Source: Patagioenas fasciata | Lineage: Eukaryota; Chordata; Aves; Columbiformes; Columbidae | NCBI RefSeq assembly: GCF_037038585.1 | Contig: NC_092523.1 | Span: 3,725,001-3,789,000, forward strand | Direction of reading: 5' to 3' | DNA: 64,000 nt | Part shown: piece after piece, positions 46,641-57,750 of the stretch | How positions within the stretch are numbered: position 1 is the first letter of the stretch | Layout: each line of letters opens with the position of its first letter | The notes under the pieces: generated by a model | What the model saw: the letters and a program-made list of their open reading frames with translations, nothing else | Told to the model about the DNA's origin: nothing | Database searches by the model: none | Translations under genes and position numbers: made by a program

Positions 46641-47198
46641 CCATATCTCGGTCACTGGCGCTTTTATTTTGCCACATCTACCGCCACACCAAAACAATTG
46701 TGTGAAAATGATGGTGCGTGGGTACATCTGCACATCGGTCACCGCTCCGGAGCCGACACTGGAACCATTCTGCAGCTTTATCCCACGCGTTGGTTTAAAA
46801 GCATCATTGATTGACAGGAGCTGGTTGAATGGAGGGCTGGGAACAAGGCTGAAAGCAGCAATACACCAACCGGGAGCTGCTTTTGTTTTAACATCTCAAA
46901 TAAAGAGAAAATAATCCGCCATCGCTCGGCTCCGGGGCTGAGAACCACCCATACAAGCAGCGGCGCTGAAAACCAAATTGCAGCGTTGCTAAAAACCAGA
47001 CTTGAGGGGATTTTGATCTGTAAAGAGGCTTAAAAACAACAACAAAAATAAAGGTAAGAACGTATCAACGCAAAGCAAATCCCAGAAGCAACAGCCTCCC
47101 GTGGATGCTGCTGGAGGTCAGAGCACTAGTGAGTGTCTCCAAAGTCAGTGGGTGACATTAAGGGACATTAAGGGATGGGTGCGGGCTGGGGAGATCTT
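46641..47198. other. Unique sequence leading into the minisatellite
   Basis: About 560 bp. A 10-bp unit gacattaagg is doubled at 47154-47173 shortly before the minisatellite. Nothing else recognised. Confidence 0.4.
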
Positions 47199-47758
47199 GG
47201 CTGAACCCCAAAATCCCATCTCAAGGCACGTCCTTGCCCCCCCCCGGGGTTCGCCAGCCCCAACGAGCAGTAACCTCTCGGCTGAACCCCAAAATCCCAT
47301 CTCAAGGCATGTCCTTGTCCCCCCGGGTTCCCCAACCCCGATGAGCAGTAGCCCCTTCGCTGAACCCCAAAATCCTGTCTCAAGGCACGTCCTTGTCCTC
47401 CCAGGGTTCCCCAGCCCCGACGAGCAGTAACCCCCTCGGCTGAACCCCAAAATCCCATCTCAAGGCACGTCCTTGCCCCCCACGCTGGGGTTTGCCAGCC
47501 CCGACCAGCAGTAATCCCTCGGCTGAACCTCAAAATCCCGTCTCAAGGCACGTCCTTGCCCCCCCTACCCGGGGTTCCCCAGCCCCGATGAGCAGTAACC
47601 CCTCGGTTGAACCCCAAAATCCCGTCTCAAGGCACATCCTTGTCCCTCCTGGGTTCCCCAGCGCCGACGAGCAGTAACCCCTCGGCTGAACCCCAAAATC
47701 CCGTCTCAAGGAATGTCCTTGCCCCCCTGGGTCCCCCAGCCCCGACGAGCAGTAACCA
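47199..47758. repeat. Minisatellite, seven units of 78-84 bp
   Basis: Seven head-to-tail units starting at about 47199, 47280, 47358, 47438, 47521, 47605 and 47684. Each carries gctgaaccccaaaatccc, ctcaaggcacgtccttg, a variable C/G run and a gacgagcagtaacc block. Most length variation lies in the C-run. Because the unit length varies and is not always a multiple of three, the open frames read through it on both strands (for example 47101-47430 plus and 47168-47533 minus) change frame from unit to unit and are not a coding repeat. Confidence 0.96.
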
Positions 47759-48756
47759 GTGGCAACTGCGGCTAATCCAGCCCAGGGACAACACTGCGGG
47801 CTCATTCGTACCCAGCTCACGCACCCAGCACAGTTTGTACGCGGCCAACAGCACCGCGGTTTATTCTTTTCTTCACTTTAAGCCCAGTCTTAGAACATTT
47901 TTCGTTTTTAAAATAAGCGTATGTAAATAATTTTTCACAAAACCGCAGTTTTAATAGATGAGGTCGGGGTCGGCTTCAGCCTAAAGGACGCACAAAAGCT
48001 TTTTCACTGTGCAAAATACATTTATTTCAATGCTTTATTTCCATAGCATTAGAGAAATTACCAAGAAAGAAGCTGCTTTATTGCTGATACTCCTGATTTT
48101 TTGAAAGAACCACAAGAAAGAATAGAAAAAATGGGTTGAAAAGGATGAAATCAGCAGTTGCTTTACCCCATATTGGGGTGACAGCACCGAAAAGCCACCT
48201 AATTGCCAAAATAATGCCAGTATCGCATCACCTATTGGGTGTATTGGCAGCAATGAATGTAAAGACTGGAAGTAAAATAATAAAGTCTTAGAAACATTGA
48301 TACATGGGACCAAATTTCACTGAATTGCTATTGCAGCGTTTTGGGAGCTTCTTAAAGAAATATAAACTTGCCAGATTTTTGTTTTTACTTCTAATTTAGC
48401 TGCTTCTAAGCAGCAAAAGCCAAAGATTAAATGAAGACAGAAAAGTTATCTCCTCCCTGATACTGATCTGTGAATACAACAGAGGTGGGACGGACCCACA
48501 AAAAGACAAGGAAAACCTTGAGGTGTGCGGTAGCTGCACAAATCCTGATATATTTGCCCCTTTTTCTCTCTGGACACATCCAGCTATCAGCACCAGGCAA
48601 GAAAGGGGACGCAGCAGCTTCCCAGCATCTCCGAGGTCGGGCAGAAGAGAGAACCAGGTTCTCCACAAGACCACACAGTAGGAGGACACGAGACAGTGGG
48701 CAGAAGATGAAAGAAACGTTCAAACTATTACATAAACTGTAGGGAGAAGGTTTTCC
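47759..48756. other. About 1 kb of unique sequence
   Basis: No repeat or gene recognised. AT-rich at 47860-48440. Confidence 0.35.
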
Positions 48757-48816
48757 ACCAAGGAGGGGTTGTGTGATGTTCATCCTTGGAGGTTTTTCAA
48801 GACCCAAGTGGATCAA
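48757..48816 (+). mobile_element. Group 7 CR1, 5' part, split by a later insertion
   Basis: A sense CR1 tail (ccaaggaggggttg, catccttggaggtttttcaa, gacccaagtggatcaa) that stops at 48816 and resumes at 49253 after a group 4 CR1. The six bases gatcaa are present on both sides, as expected for a target-site duplication. Confidence 0.85.
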
Positions 48817-49252
48817 AAGAGCCTCAAAGATGCTGAAGGGAGTGGAGCATCTCCCGTGTGAGGAAAGGCTGAGGGAGCTGGGGCTCCGGAGCTGGCGAAG
48901 AGGACACTGAGGGGGGACCTCATTAATGTTTACAGATATCTAAAGGGGGAGTGTCAGGAGGATGGAGCCAGGCTCTTCTCGGTGACAACCAATGGTAGGA
49001 CAAGGGGTAATGGGTGCAAACTGGAACACAAAAGGTTCCACTTAAATTTGAGAAGAAACTTCTTCCCAGTGAGGATGCCAGAGCCTGGCCCAGGCTGCCC
49101 AGGGAGGTTGTGGAGTCTCCTTCTCTGCAGACATTCAAACCCGCCTGGACACCTTCCTGTGGAACCTCAGCTGGGTGTTCCTGCTCCATGGGGGGATTGC
49201 ACTGGATGAGCTTTCCAGGTCCCTTCCAACCCCTCACATTCTGGGATTGTGT
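48817..49252 (+). mobile_element. Group 4 CR1 nested inside a group 7 CR1
   Basis: A sense group 4 CR1 of 436 bp from gatgctgaagggagtggag (ORF2) to the terminus cacattctgggattgtgt. It sits between two copies of GATCAA (48811-48816 and 49253-49258) within another CR1. The ORF2 C-terminal block is visible in the plus-strand frame 48982-49209 ([20 protein letters not shown]). Confidence 0.94.
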
Positions 49253-49370
49253 GATCAAGCCCTCAGGAGCCTGGTCCAGTCTCCCAGGTGACCCTGCTCG
49301 GAGCAGAAGGTTGGACTGGAGACCTCCTGAGATCTCATCTCAACACTCAAACCACCCCATGAGTTCGTCT
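49253..49370 (+). mobile_element. Group 7 CR1, 3' part after the nested insertion
   Basis: Continuation of the element at 48757: gatcaagccctcaggagcct, ggtgaccctgctcggagcag, gttggactggagacctcctg, and a diverged terminus (ccccatgagttcgtc). It is interrupted only by the group 4 copy. Confidence 0.85.
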
Positions 49371-49735
49371 TCACAGAATCCCAGAATGTCAGGGGCTGGA
49401 AGGGACCTGGAAAGCTCATCCAGTGCAATCCCCCCATGGAGCAGGAACACCCAGCTGAGGTTCCACAGGAAGGTGTCCAGGCGGGTTTGAATGTCTGCAG
49501 AGAAGGAGACTCCACAACCTCCCTGGGCAGCCTGGGCCAGGCTCTGACACCCTCACCGGGAACAAGTTTCTTCTCATATTTGAGTGGAACCTCCTGTGTT
49601 CCAGTTTGAACCCATTACCCCTTGTCCAATCATTGGTTGTCACTGAGAAGAGCCTGGCTCCATCCTCCTGACACTCACCCTTTATATATCTGTAAACATT
49701 AATGAGGTCACCCCTCAGTCTCCACTTCTCCAAGG
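49371..49735 (-). mobile_element. CR1 LINE 3' fragment, group 4, inverted next to nested copy
   Basis: An antisense group 4 CR1 of about 365 bp: tcacagaatcccagaatgtc, the 3' UTR and ORF2 tail to gtctccacttctccaagg. With the sense copy at 48817-49252 it makes an inverted pair about 120 bp apart, able to fold into a long hairpin if transcribed. Confidence 0.95.
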
Positions 49736-51990
49736 TATCCCAGGTATCCCATCAGCATTTAAAGCATCTGTCACAAGGTCAACCTGTTGTGCTACAAACA
49801 CCAAAAAACGCATGATGGAATTATTTTATTCTGTATACAAATGGGTATACAAGAGAACAGACATCCCAACACCTCGTTTAAGAGACATCCTAGTGCTACG
49901 ATGTTGAAAGCCTTCTGGATAACAACCCAAAACCCCTACTTTTCATGTCACCCCTTTTCTGAGGTTCCCCTCTCACCACAAACAGCCCATTGCCTCCCCA
50001 GCCAGCCTGGGGAGATGTTATTCTTCTTGTAAAAAAAAGAAATCTCAGTTATTTATGCTGCTATGTGGACAACACCAGCTATTGTCAGGGAGGGTTTTAC
50101 GGCTCTGAATGTCACATTGAGAGTCCGGTCATGCCAGGAGGAAAGGCTGTCGCTGCCACGGCCCGGCAGAAAATGCTTTATTCAAAGCACCCAGAGTCCA
50201 GCGCTTGGTAAAAATTAAAAGGAAGCTGGTGGGTGTGACGAGCCACATTTTGTACAATGATATGAAAAAAAAGCAGGCGAGGGCGCTTGGTTTTTTGGGG
50301 GGTGTGAGGTAGAAAAACTCCAAGGAGCATCATGTGAGCCAAGTGATGCTCGGTGATCAAAAGCTTCGTCTCGATAGAGCTCCGGAGGAATTTTATGGGC
50401 AAGTGTGGGGGGAGTGGAGCTGGAGACCTTCCCAGCAGGGCCCGGGGAGAAAACAAGGAGGGAGGTTTCGCTGAGAAACACAGCCTGGTTCGGCAGACAA
50501 AAAACCACCCCGTTTCCTGCCTGATTACAACTGTGTGAAGGGAAATAAGGCTCTGGAGGGAACGGTGCAAACAAAGCGGAGTTACCTTCGACACCACGCA
50601 GAGCTCGGGAGCGCGCAGAACACGTTAACAGGCCCTTTTTTACCGTGTGTTACGTTCCAAAGCAGAACTGGCCGGGTTGCAATCTTGCTGTGCCGCACCC
50701 CGAGTGCCGGGTTTCAGGTTACTGCGCCTCACCTACCTGCAAGGGTGATTTTGTTTCTCTATTTCTACCATCTCCGGTAACACCTGGCCTTTTACAGCCG
50801 AGCTTTTCATCTGCACATCTTCGGAACGTCCTGCGAAGAAACCAAGTGGCATTTCCTTCCCCCTCCCACCCCTGTGTGCCTGCGAGGAAATTATGACCCA
50901 GCGAAACAATAAATATCACCCAGCAAAAAGGGAGAACGCGGTTGGCAGCGGGAACACCAGCGGCCCCAGGTCACTCCGACCTACACGATCCGTCTTCCCA
51001 GTCTCCGACTCAGGAAACAGCTTTTCATCGCCGGGTATCAAAGCTCCTCCCAGTTTTGGCATCTCCACCTCTTCTGCCTGCAGAACTAGTTCAAGCGCCG
51101 AAGGTTTGTTTGTCTTAATTTATTTAAGCAATTTATGGATATTTGCGCCGTATCCAGCGACGGTGCTCGCAGCTTTTCCAGCTGCCGCTGCGCATCTCTG
51201 TTCACCATCGGCAAACATCCGAGCACTAATCCTGGATTTATCGCTTCGGCTCCCTGATAACTCCCCCGCGGCTGCTCAGAAATCCAGTTTATCGCCCTTT
51301 GCGAGGGAACCTCCGGGTATTTTGCGAGCTCTATTGTTTTATCTGCCCTGCTATCTCGATCTGCTGTGAAAATATTTGGTGAAACCTATTAGAAGCCTTC
51401 CGGATACAGGCACATAGACTCCACCACTACTTCTGCCCACACAATTTTCTCTAATATCCCCAAAAAAAGGCAACGTTTTTCTTCAATACAACCCTTCTGC
51501 TGCTTCTCAGCACTCCTCTTCCCGTTATCTTTGAATTTTCCCAACGACGCCACCACGCCACTGTATAAATCTCTCAATTTATGCAAAACCCGATTCCTTT
51601 TCCACTCATTTGATGAGCAAAGGGTTTCTCTTTTCCTTCAGCTGATCAGTCCTTCGCTAAACACTGCACAAAAGCCTTCAGGCTTCAGAGGGCGAGAACA
51701 TCTAAGGGCATCGGGAGTACAGACAGCTCAATCAAGAATAAACTTGATTTTAAACAGCATCAGCACAGAGACGGACCTGTCTGCGGTCACCAGCAAGGCC
51801 GGGGGAACAGTGCCATGATCCGCTGTGCACATCAGATGTCACCATCTCCATCTCCAGGGATTGGAGAAACTTCTTCTCTAATTTCAACCATGTGCTGCTC
51901 AGAGCAGAGCTGGACAGGTGCTCCCATGAGGAAGAAGATGCAGTGAGGACACACAGGGAGGGCTGGGAAGCCCCATGAGAAGTGTGACCA
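49736..51990. other. About 2.25 kb of unique sequence
   Basis: No repeat recognised. A 158-codon plus-strand frame at 50893-51369 starts with ATG and has an Ala/Ser/Pro-rich middle, but no motif I know. It may be chance in a locally CpG-bearing region. Confidence 0.35.
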
Positions 51991-52538
51991 CGGGGATTCT
52001 GCCCCTCTGCCCCGTTCTGCTGAGAATCCCCTGTGGTGCTGGTCCAGCTCTGGGTCCTCAGCACAGGACACACATGGAGCTGCTGGAGAGGGGCCAGAGG
52101 AGACACAGGAATGACCCGAGGCTGGAACAGCTCTGCTGGGAGGACAGGCTGAGAGAGTTGGGGTGTTCAGCTGGAGAAGAGAAGCTCCAGGGAGACCTTA
52201 GTGCGGCCTTTCTGGACTTAAAAGGGTTGATAAGAAAGATGGGGACAGACTTTTCAGCAGGGCCTGGTGTGATAGGACAAGAGGTGATGGTTTTAAACTA
52301 AAGGAGGGAGATGCAGGCTGGACATGAGGAAGAAATTGTTGTCCCTGAGGGTGGTGAGAGCCTGGCCCAGGTTGGCCAGAGAGGTGGTGGATGAACCATC
52401 CCTGGAGACATCCCAGGCCAGGCTGGACGGGGCTCTGAACAACCTGAGCTGGTGAAGATGTCCCTGCTCATGGCAGGGGTGGCACTGGGGGAGCTTTGAC
52501 GGTCCCTTCAACCCAAACTGTTCTACAATTCTATGATC
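51991..52538 (+). mobile_element. CR1 LINE 3' fragment with ORF2 tail, group 1
   Basis: A sense group 1 CR1 of about 550 bp from cggggattctgcccctctg through ORF2 (plus-strand frame 51975-52301, residues HRTHMELLERGQRRHRNDPR) and the 3' UTR to ttctacaattctatgatccc. Well preserved in the 3' half. Confidence 0.96.
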
Positions 52539-53669
52539 CCAGCCTGGACTTTCTGATCCCGTGGACCCTGCTTACAACTTGTCCTCTCCTACAGGAAAAG
52601 CGGCCGAACAAGCCCCAGGTCCCCGTGCCACTGCAAAGCAAAGAGCTCCCGTCTTCCTCCCTGGCACTCAGGTTGGAGAAATAAAAAGGATTTAAAGCAG
52701 ATGACGAAGTTTTTAAAAGATGATCCATTCCTCATGAAGTCTTAAAGGTTTTGTATTTCCAAGCCATGCCGCGTTCACCCTTCCCCAAACAAGTCCAGCT
52801 GACGGGAACACAGAAAGCGCACGGCAGCTCTTTGGGAGCACAGTGCAATCATTTTCCTAATCAAAATATTGTGATTGAGCTGATATAATACTGATGAAGA
52901 GATAAGTTCATTTTCTCCCACTCAAGCCTTCCCCATTGCCACTGTGGTTCATGTCAGCACATGTTATTTTCACGCAGGTATTATAGGAAAACAACCACGG
53001 GGCTATGTATTTAAATGCGATAAAATATTCATGAAAACATTAACGAGGCTGTGGTCATTAGCTAAGATCTTCAGGACAGAATTCTACAAGAACAAAGCTT
53101 CTTGGGTAAAAAAACTCACAACTCTGAGACTTTTTGGACACGGAATAACCTTTTATCGAAGCTTATGGAAACCACCCAGGTAACACGGAGCTTTTTGCTT
53201 CTCTAAGAGGTTGACAGATGAGAAACCAACACAAGAAACCACTTGCTAAATATCTCGAAACTTAATTCTTTTATTTCCTTGGCCTTACGGCCCCGCTGCC
53301 CATCGCGCATCCTCACAAAAAGATTTCCTTGTAATAAACGCCGAGGCGAAGAGAAAGAATGACTTAAAAATCCAAATAAAGCTCCTTTTTTTTTTTCCTA
53401 CCATGTAATTGAGAATAACAAACATATCTGTGGTTTACAGAGGACGCAATAAATTCAAGCTACAGTCACAAATCAGACCAAAAAAAGACACTTAAGTCAT
53501 TCAATCCAGCAGCGCAGGACGGCTGCGGCCCCATGGGATGCTTCTCAGTTTTGTGAAAGACTTGGAGTCCTGAACTAAGGAAATAAAACACGATGAGCAC
53601 TCGCAGAAGGTTCTTTTTCATATAAAATTAAGCCAGCCTTGTGCTTCCTTTGGGCTCGTTGCAGCAAAA
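52539..53669. other. About 1.1 kb of unique sequence
   Basis: No repeat or gene recognised. AT-rich between 52700 and 53480. Confidence 0.35.
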
Positions 53670-54350
53670 GAGAGCAGTGTAGGGGAAAGGGACCTGGGGG
53701 TCCTGGGGACAGCAGGGTGACCATGAGCCAGCACTGGGCCCTTGTGGCCAGGAAGGCCAATGGTACCTGGGGTGGGTTAGAAGGGGGTGGTCAGTAGGTC
53801 AGAGAGGTTCTCCTGCCCCTCTGCTCTGCCCTGGGGAGACCACACCTGGAATATTGTGTCCAGTTGTGGCCCCTCAGCTCCAGAAGGACAGGGAACTGCT
53901 GGAGAGAGTCCAGCGCAGCCACCAAGATGCTGAAGGGAGTGGAGCATCTCCCGTGGGAGGAAAGGCTGAGGGAGCTGGGGTTCTGGAGCTGGAGAAGAGG
54001 ACACTGAGGGGGGACTCATTCATGGGGATCAATATGGAAAGGGTGAGTGTCAGGAGGATGGAGCCAGGCTCTTCTCGGTGACAACCAATGACAGGACAAG
54101 GGGTAATGGGTACAAACTGAAACACAAGAGGTTTCACTTAAATTTGAGAAGAAACTTGTTCGAGGTGAGGGTGTCAGAGCCTGGCCCAGGCTGCCCAGGG
54201 AGGTTGTGGAGTCTCCTTCTCTGCAGACATTCAAACCCGCCTGGACACCTTCTTGTGGAAACTCAGCTGGGTGTTCCTGCTCCATGGGGGGATTGCACTG
54301 GATGAGCTTTCCAGGTCCCTTCCAATCCCTGACATTCTGGGATTCTGTGA
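53670..54350 (+). mobile_element. Long CR1 LINE 3' fragment with ORF2 tail, group 4
   Basis: A sense CR1 of about 680 bp from agagagcagtgtaggggaaa to gacattctgggattctgtg. It is almost identical to the copy at 29.0-29.7 kb over its first 330 bp, including two apparent one-base losses in ORF2 (gggtcctggggacagc and aatggtacctgggg). The antisense MAFLATRAQC frame appears here too and is not a gene. Confidence 0.96.
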
Positions 54351-55173
54351 AAATCAAATGGGCTTTAGCAAAGAAGATTTTTATTTGTGAACTGTGATAA
54401 TAAACCATAATAAAAAAGAAGTTTGCTCCTTGGCAAAATGGTTGCGTGTGTTTCTTCTGTAACCACCTGAGGATGGTGTCGACATTGCAGTTTCTAGAAA
54501 AAGAAACCGGCACTTAATATCTTTTTCATTTAAAACTGGTGCATTTCAACCTGTTAGGAAGCTGAGGAGCCCAGGATTTTAATGTGCCCTCCGATATATG
54601 TTACAGGTCCCATGGGATCCAGCACAGAGCAGGACCCGACCCTGGAGATGCAGGAATTCTCCTCACCTCTCACTAGACACTGCAGACTTTATTTTTTTAA
54701 AGCAAATCTCCTCTATTTTTTGCATCTTTCACTCAGCTGTAACCCTCAAGCGATACTCAGAATGTACGGGGAGCCTATTCCACAGCTCTGGTGAGCAAAA
54801 GTAATTTAGGAGCTGTCTCTAAACAAAACAAGTTGACGGGTTTTGGGGGTCATAGTGGGATTTTTTTATTACTTTTTAACGTATTTTGAGGTCTGTACTT
54901 TGTATAAAACCTGTAGGTAGATGCATCGCAATTCGTGGAAGTTAGCGGGGAAGAAAAAAAGCCCTATAACCGCACACCTGCATTTCCAGAATCCATTTGA
55001 GAAATGAGAAATTCGGGGTGAACTGAAGTCATTATGTCAGAGGCGAGCTTCTCTGAACAAATACGTGGTAAACGGTTCCTGTGCCTCAGCAGAAGCTCGA
55101 CTGGGTGGATGGCGATACAAACAGATGCTCTTGGAGAGCAGGGTTTGGTTTTTCCATCCATGAAGATCTTCAC
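54351..55173. other. Unique sequence, nothing recognised
   Basis: About 820 bp, AT-rich between 54800 and 54970 (aaaacctgtaggtagatgc nearby). No gene supported. Confidence 0.35.
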
Positions 55174-56030
55174 ACAGAATCACACACAGAATGGACTGAG
55201 TTGGAAAAGACCACAGAGATCATCAAGTCCAACCCTTGGTCCAACTCCAGTCCACTGACCAGATCACGGCACTAAGTGCCATGGCCAATCTCAGTTTAAA
55301 AACTCCCAGGGCCGGTGAGTCCAGCACCTCCCTGGGCAGCCATTCCAATGCTGACCACTCTCTCTGCACAGAATTGCTTTCTCATCTCCAGCCTCAATTT
55401 CCCCTGGCAGAGTTGAAGCCCATGCCCCCTTGTCCTATTGCTGACTGCCTGGGAGAAGAGCCCAATCCCCCCTGGCTAGAACTGCCCTTCAGGTCGTTCT
55501 AGAGAGTGCTGAGCTCACCTCTAAGCCTCCTCTGCTCCAGACTGAACAAGCCCAGCTCCCTCAGCCTCTCCCCATAGGGTTTGTGTTCCAGTCCCTTCCC
55601 CAGTCTTGTTGCTCTTCTCTGGACCCGCTCCAGCACTTCAATCTCTTTCCTGACCTGAGGGGCCCAGAACTGAACACAACACTCCAGGTGTGGCCTCCCC
55701 AGTGCAGAGCACAGGGGAAGGATCACTGCCCTTGTCCTGCTGACCACACTGGTTTGGATACAGGACAGGACACCATTGGCCTTCTTGGTCACCTGGGCAC
55801 ACTGTTGGCTCATGTTGAGTTTCCTGTCCATTAGCACCCCCAGGTCCCTTTCTCCCTGACTGCTCTCCAGCCACTCTGTGCCAGCCTGGAGCGCTGCAGG
55901 GGGTTCTTGTGGCCAAAGTGCAGGACCTGCCACTTGGCCTTGTTGAACTTCATCCCATTGGAATCAGTCCATTTTTCCAGTCTATCCAGATCCCTTTGCA
56001 GAGCCCTCCTGCCTTCCAGCAGGACTTTGC
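55174..56030 (-). mobile_element. Longest group 5 CR1, with broken ORF2 C-terminal domain
   Basis: An antisense CR1 of about 855 bp. After the terminus side (cagaatcacacacagaatgg) and group 5 3' UTR, the minus strand reads the C-terminal part of ORF2 in two frames. The upstream frame (55831-56070) has [18 protein letters not shown]. The downstream frame (55499-55933) has [37 protein letters not shown] and [13 protein letters not shown]. The shift lies near 55870. This is the region after the reverse transcriptase catalytic core; the YxDD-type catalytic motif is not present. The copy is dead. Confidence 0.96.
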
Positions 56031-56878
56031 AACGTGGTACAAGCAGGAGAAGACACCAAAGCTCAATCAACTGAGCTTTTCATAGGGCAAATCCAAGGCC
56101 TGGGCGATCTTGGCTGATTTAGGCTGAGCAGAAGCCATCTCCCTACGCCACAGATGTGACAGCAGCACAATAGCATGAATAATTTTTGTTACTCATTCTG
56201 TACCGAAACGACAGCATTCAGAGCCTAAATTAGGAACGTGAAAACGATTAACATCCCCATTAACCCCAGCCCCACCCTAATTGCGCTACATAAAAGCACG
56301 CGTAACAATTACAGAGATAACATTGTGTGTCAGAAATATCACACACAGGAATACAGCAGTCGCAGAGTTTGTTTCCTGACCCGGGAAAGCTGCTATAATT
56401 GTATTGTGCTCGCAGAGGATTTAGATTTGGAAGTTGGTTTCCCTTGATTGCTGTAATTTCCCTTTAAAAATTCTTGGGGTTCCCAGTTGACACCAGTTCT
56501 GCACCGTGCGGTTCAGCAGGAATTTCACGTTTGCGGTGGAAACAAATGGAGATCATCCCGGGGATATTGCAATTTAGATGTGGAGATGTCAAGTAATTAG
56601 AGTCGAATTTGCGCGTTTGGGGTTTTTGATGCGAATTTCGGGGCATCTAAACTAAAACCATCTTTGCTCTTGGAGGTTTTCCATCCAAGTCAAGAGGATA
56701 GATATTCAGGAGATCGTTTTGGTTTTAAGTAATTCGGCTATTACATCACACATAATTCGGAGGTTTGCAATCCAAACCCAGTCAGTCTCCAGGGGCTGGG
56801 GTGAAATTACTCAAATTCACAGAAACCACCACACCCGCTTAGATGGGCGGCGTTTTCCCCTCCTGGTTCAATCCATCC
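56031..56878. other. About 850 bp of unique sequence
   Basis: No repeat or gene recognised. The minus-strand ORF2 frame of the neighbouring CR1 runs a few codons into it. Confidence 0.35.
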
Positions 56879-57260
56879 TCACAGAATCCCAGAATGCCAG
56901 CGGTTGGAAGGGACCTGGAAAGCTCATGCAGTGCAATCCCCCCATGGAGCAGGAACACCCAGCTGAGGTTCCACAGGAAGGTGTCCAGGCGGGTTTGAAT
57001 GTCTGCAGAGAAGGAGACTCCACAACCTCCTTGGGCAGCCTGGGCCAGTGTTCTGATACCCTTACTGATAAGAAGTTTCTTCTCAAATTTAAGTGGAACC
57101 TTTTGTGTTCCAGTTTGCACCCATTACCCCTTGTCCTACCATTGGTTGTCACCGAGAAGAGCCTGGCTCCATCCTCCTGACACTCACCCTTTAGATATCT
57201 GTAAACATGAATGAGGTCACCCCTCAGTCTCCTCTTCTCCAAGCTGAAGAGACCCAGCCC
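56879..57260 (-). mobile_element. CR1 LINE 3' fragment, group 4
   Basis: An antisense group 4 CR1 of about 380 bp: tcacagaatcccagaatgcc, the 3' UTR and ORF2 tail (minus-strand frame 56868-57242, residues [20 protein letters not shown]) to ccaagctgaagagacccag. Confidence 0.95.
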
Positions 57261-57527
57261 ATTCTAGGCAGAGAATTTAAACTTGCCGGGTTACAAATTT
57301 GAGGAGTAAGTGATACGTCCCTTCCAATGAGCCCCTGATGATGTGGTACCTCAGAAACCCGCCGGTTTTTGAAGCCCTTTCGTTACAAAACAGCCTTTCA
57401 TCTCAATCTCTATTCCATGTCTCCAGGTAACACCAAAACCAGCTTTAGCTCTAAATGCTTTTTGACTGAGCATAGAGAAGGTTAAAAGTGACACTGTCAC
57501 TCATATTGATATTTTCCAGTTAAAATT

Positions 57528-57750
57528 CATACAATCGTGGCACGGTTTGGGTTGAAGGGACCTTCCCAGCTCCCCCAGTGCCACCCCTGCCATGAGCAGG
57601 GACATCTTCACCAGCTCAGGTTGCTCAGAGCCCCGTCCAGCCTGGCCTGGGATGTCTCCAGGGATGGTTCATCCACCACCTCTCTGCCCAACCTGGGCCA
57701 GGCTCTCACCACCCTCAGGGCCAATAATTTCTTCCTCATGTCCAGCCTGA
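57528..57750 (-). mobile_element. Short CR1 3' fragment, group 1
   Basis: An antisense group 1 tail of about 220 bp from tcatacaatcgtggcacgg to ttcttcctcatgtccagcct, where it is truncated just inside the ORF2 end. Confidence 0.95.

Noticed and set aside
47101..47930. Repeated frames suggesting a proline-rich repeat protein
   Set aside because: The units are 78-84 bp, so frame is not kept between units. It is a minisatellite.
50893..51369. 158-codon plus-strand frame with ATG start
   Set aside because: Low-complexity Ser/Pro/Ala content and no recognised domain. Insufficient to call a gene.
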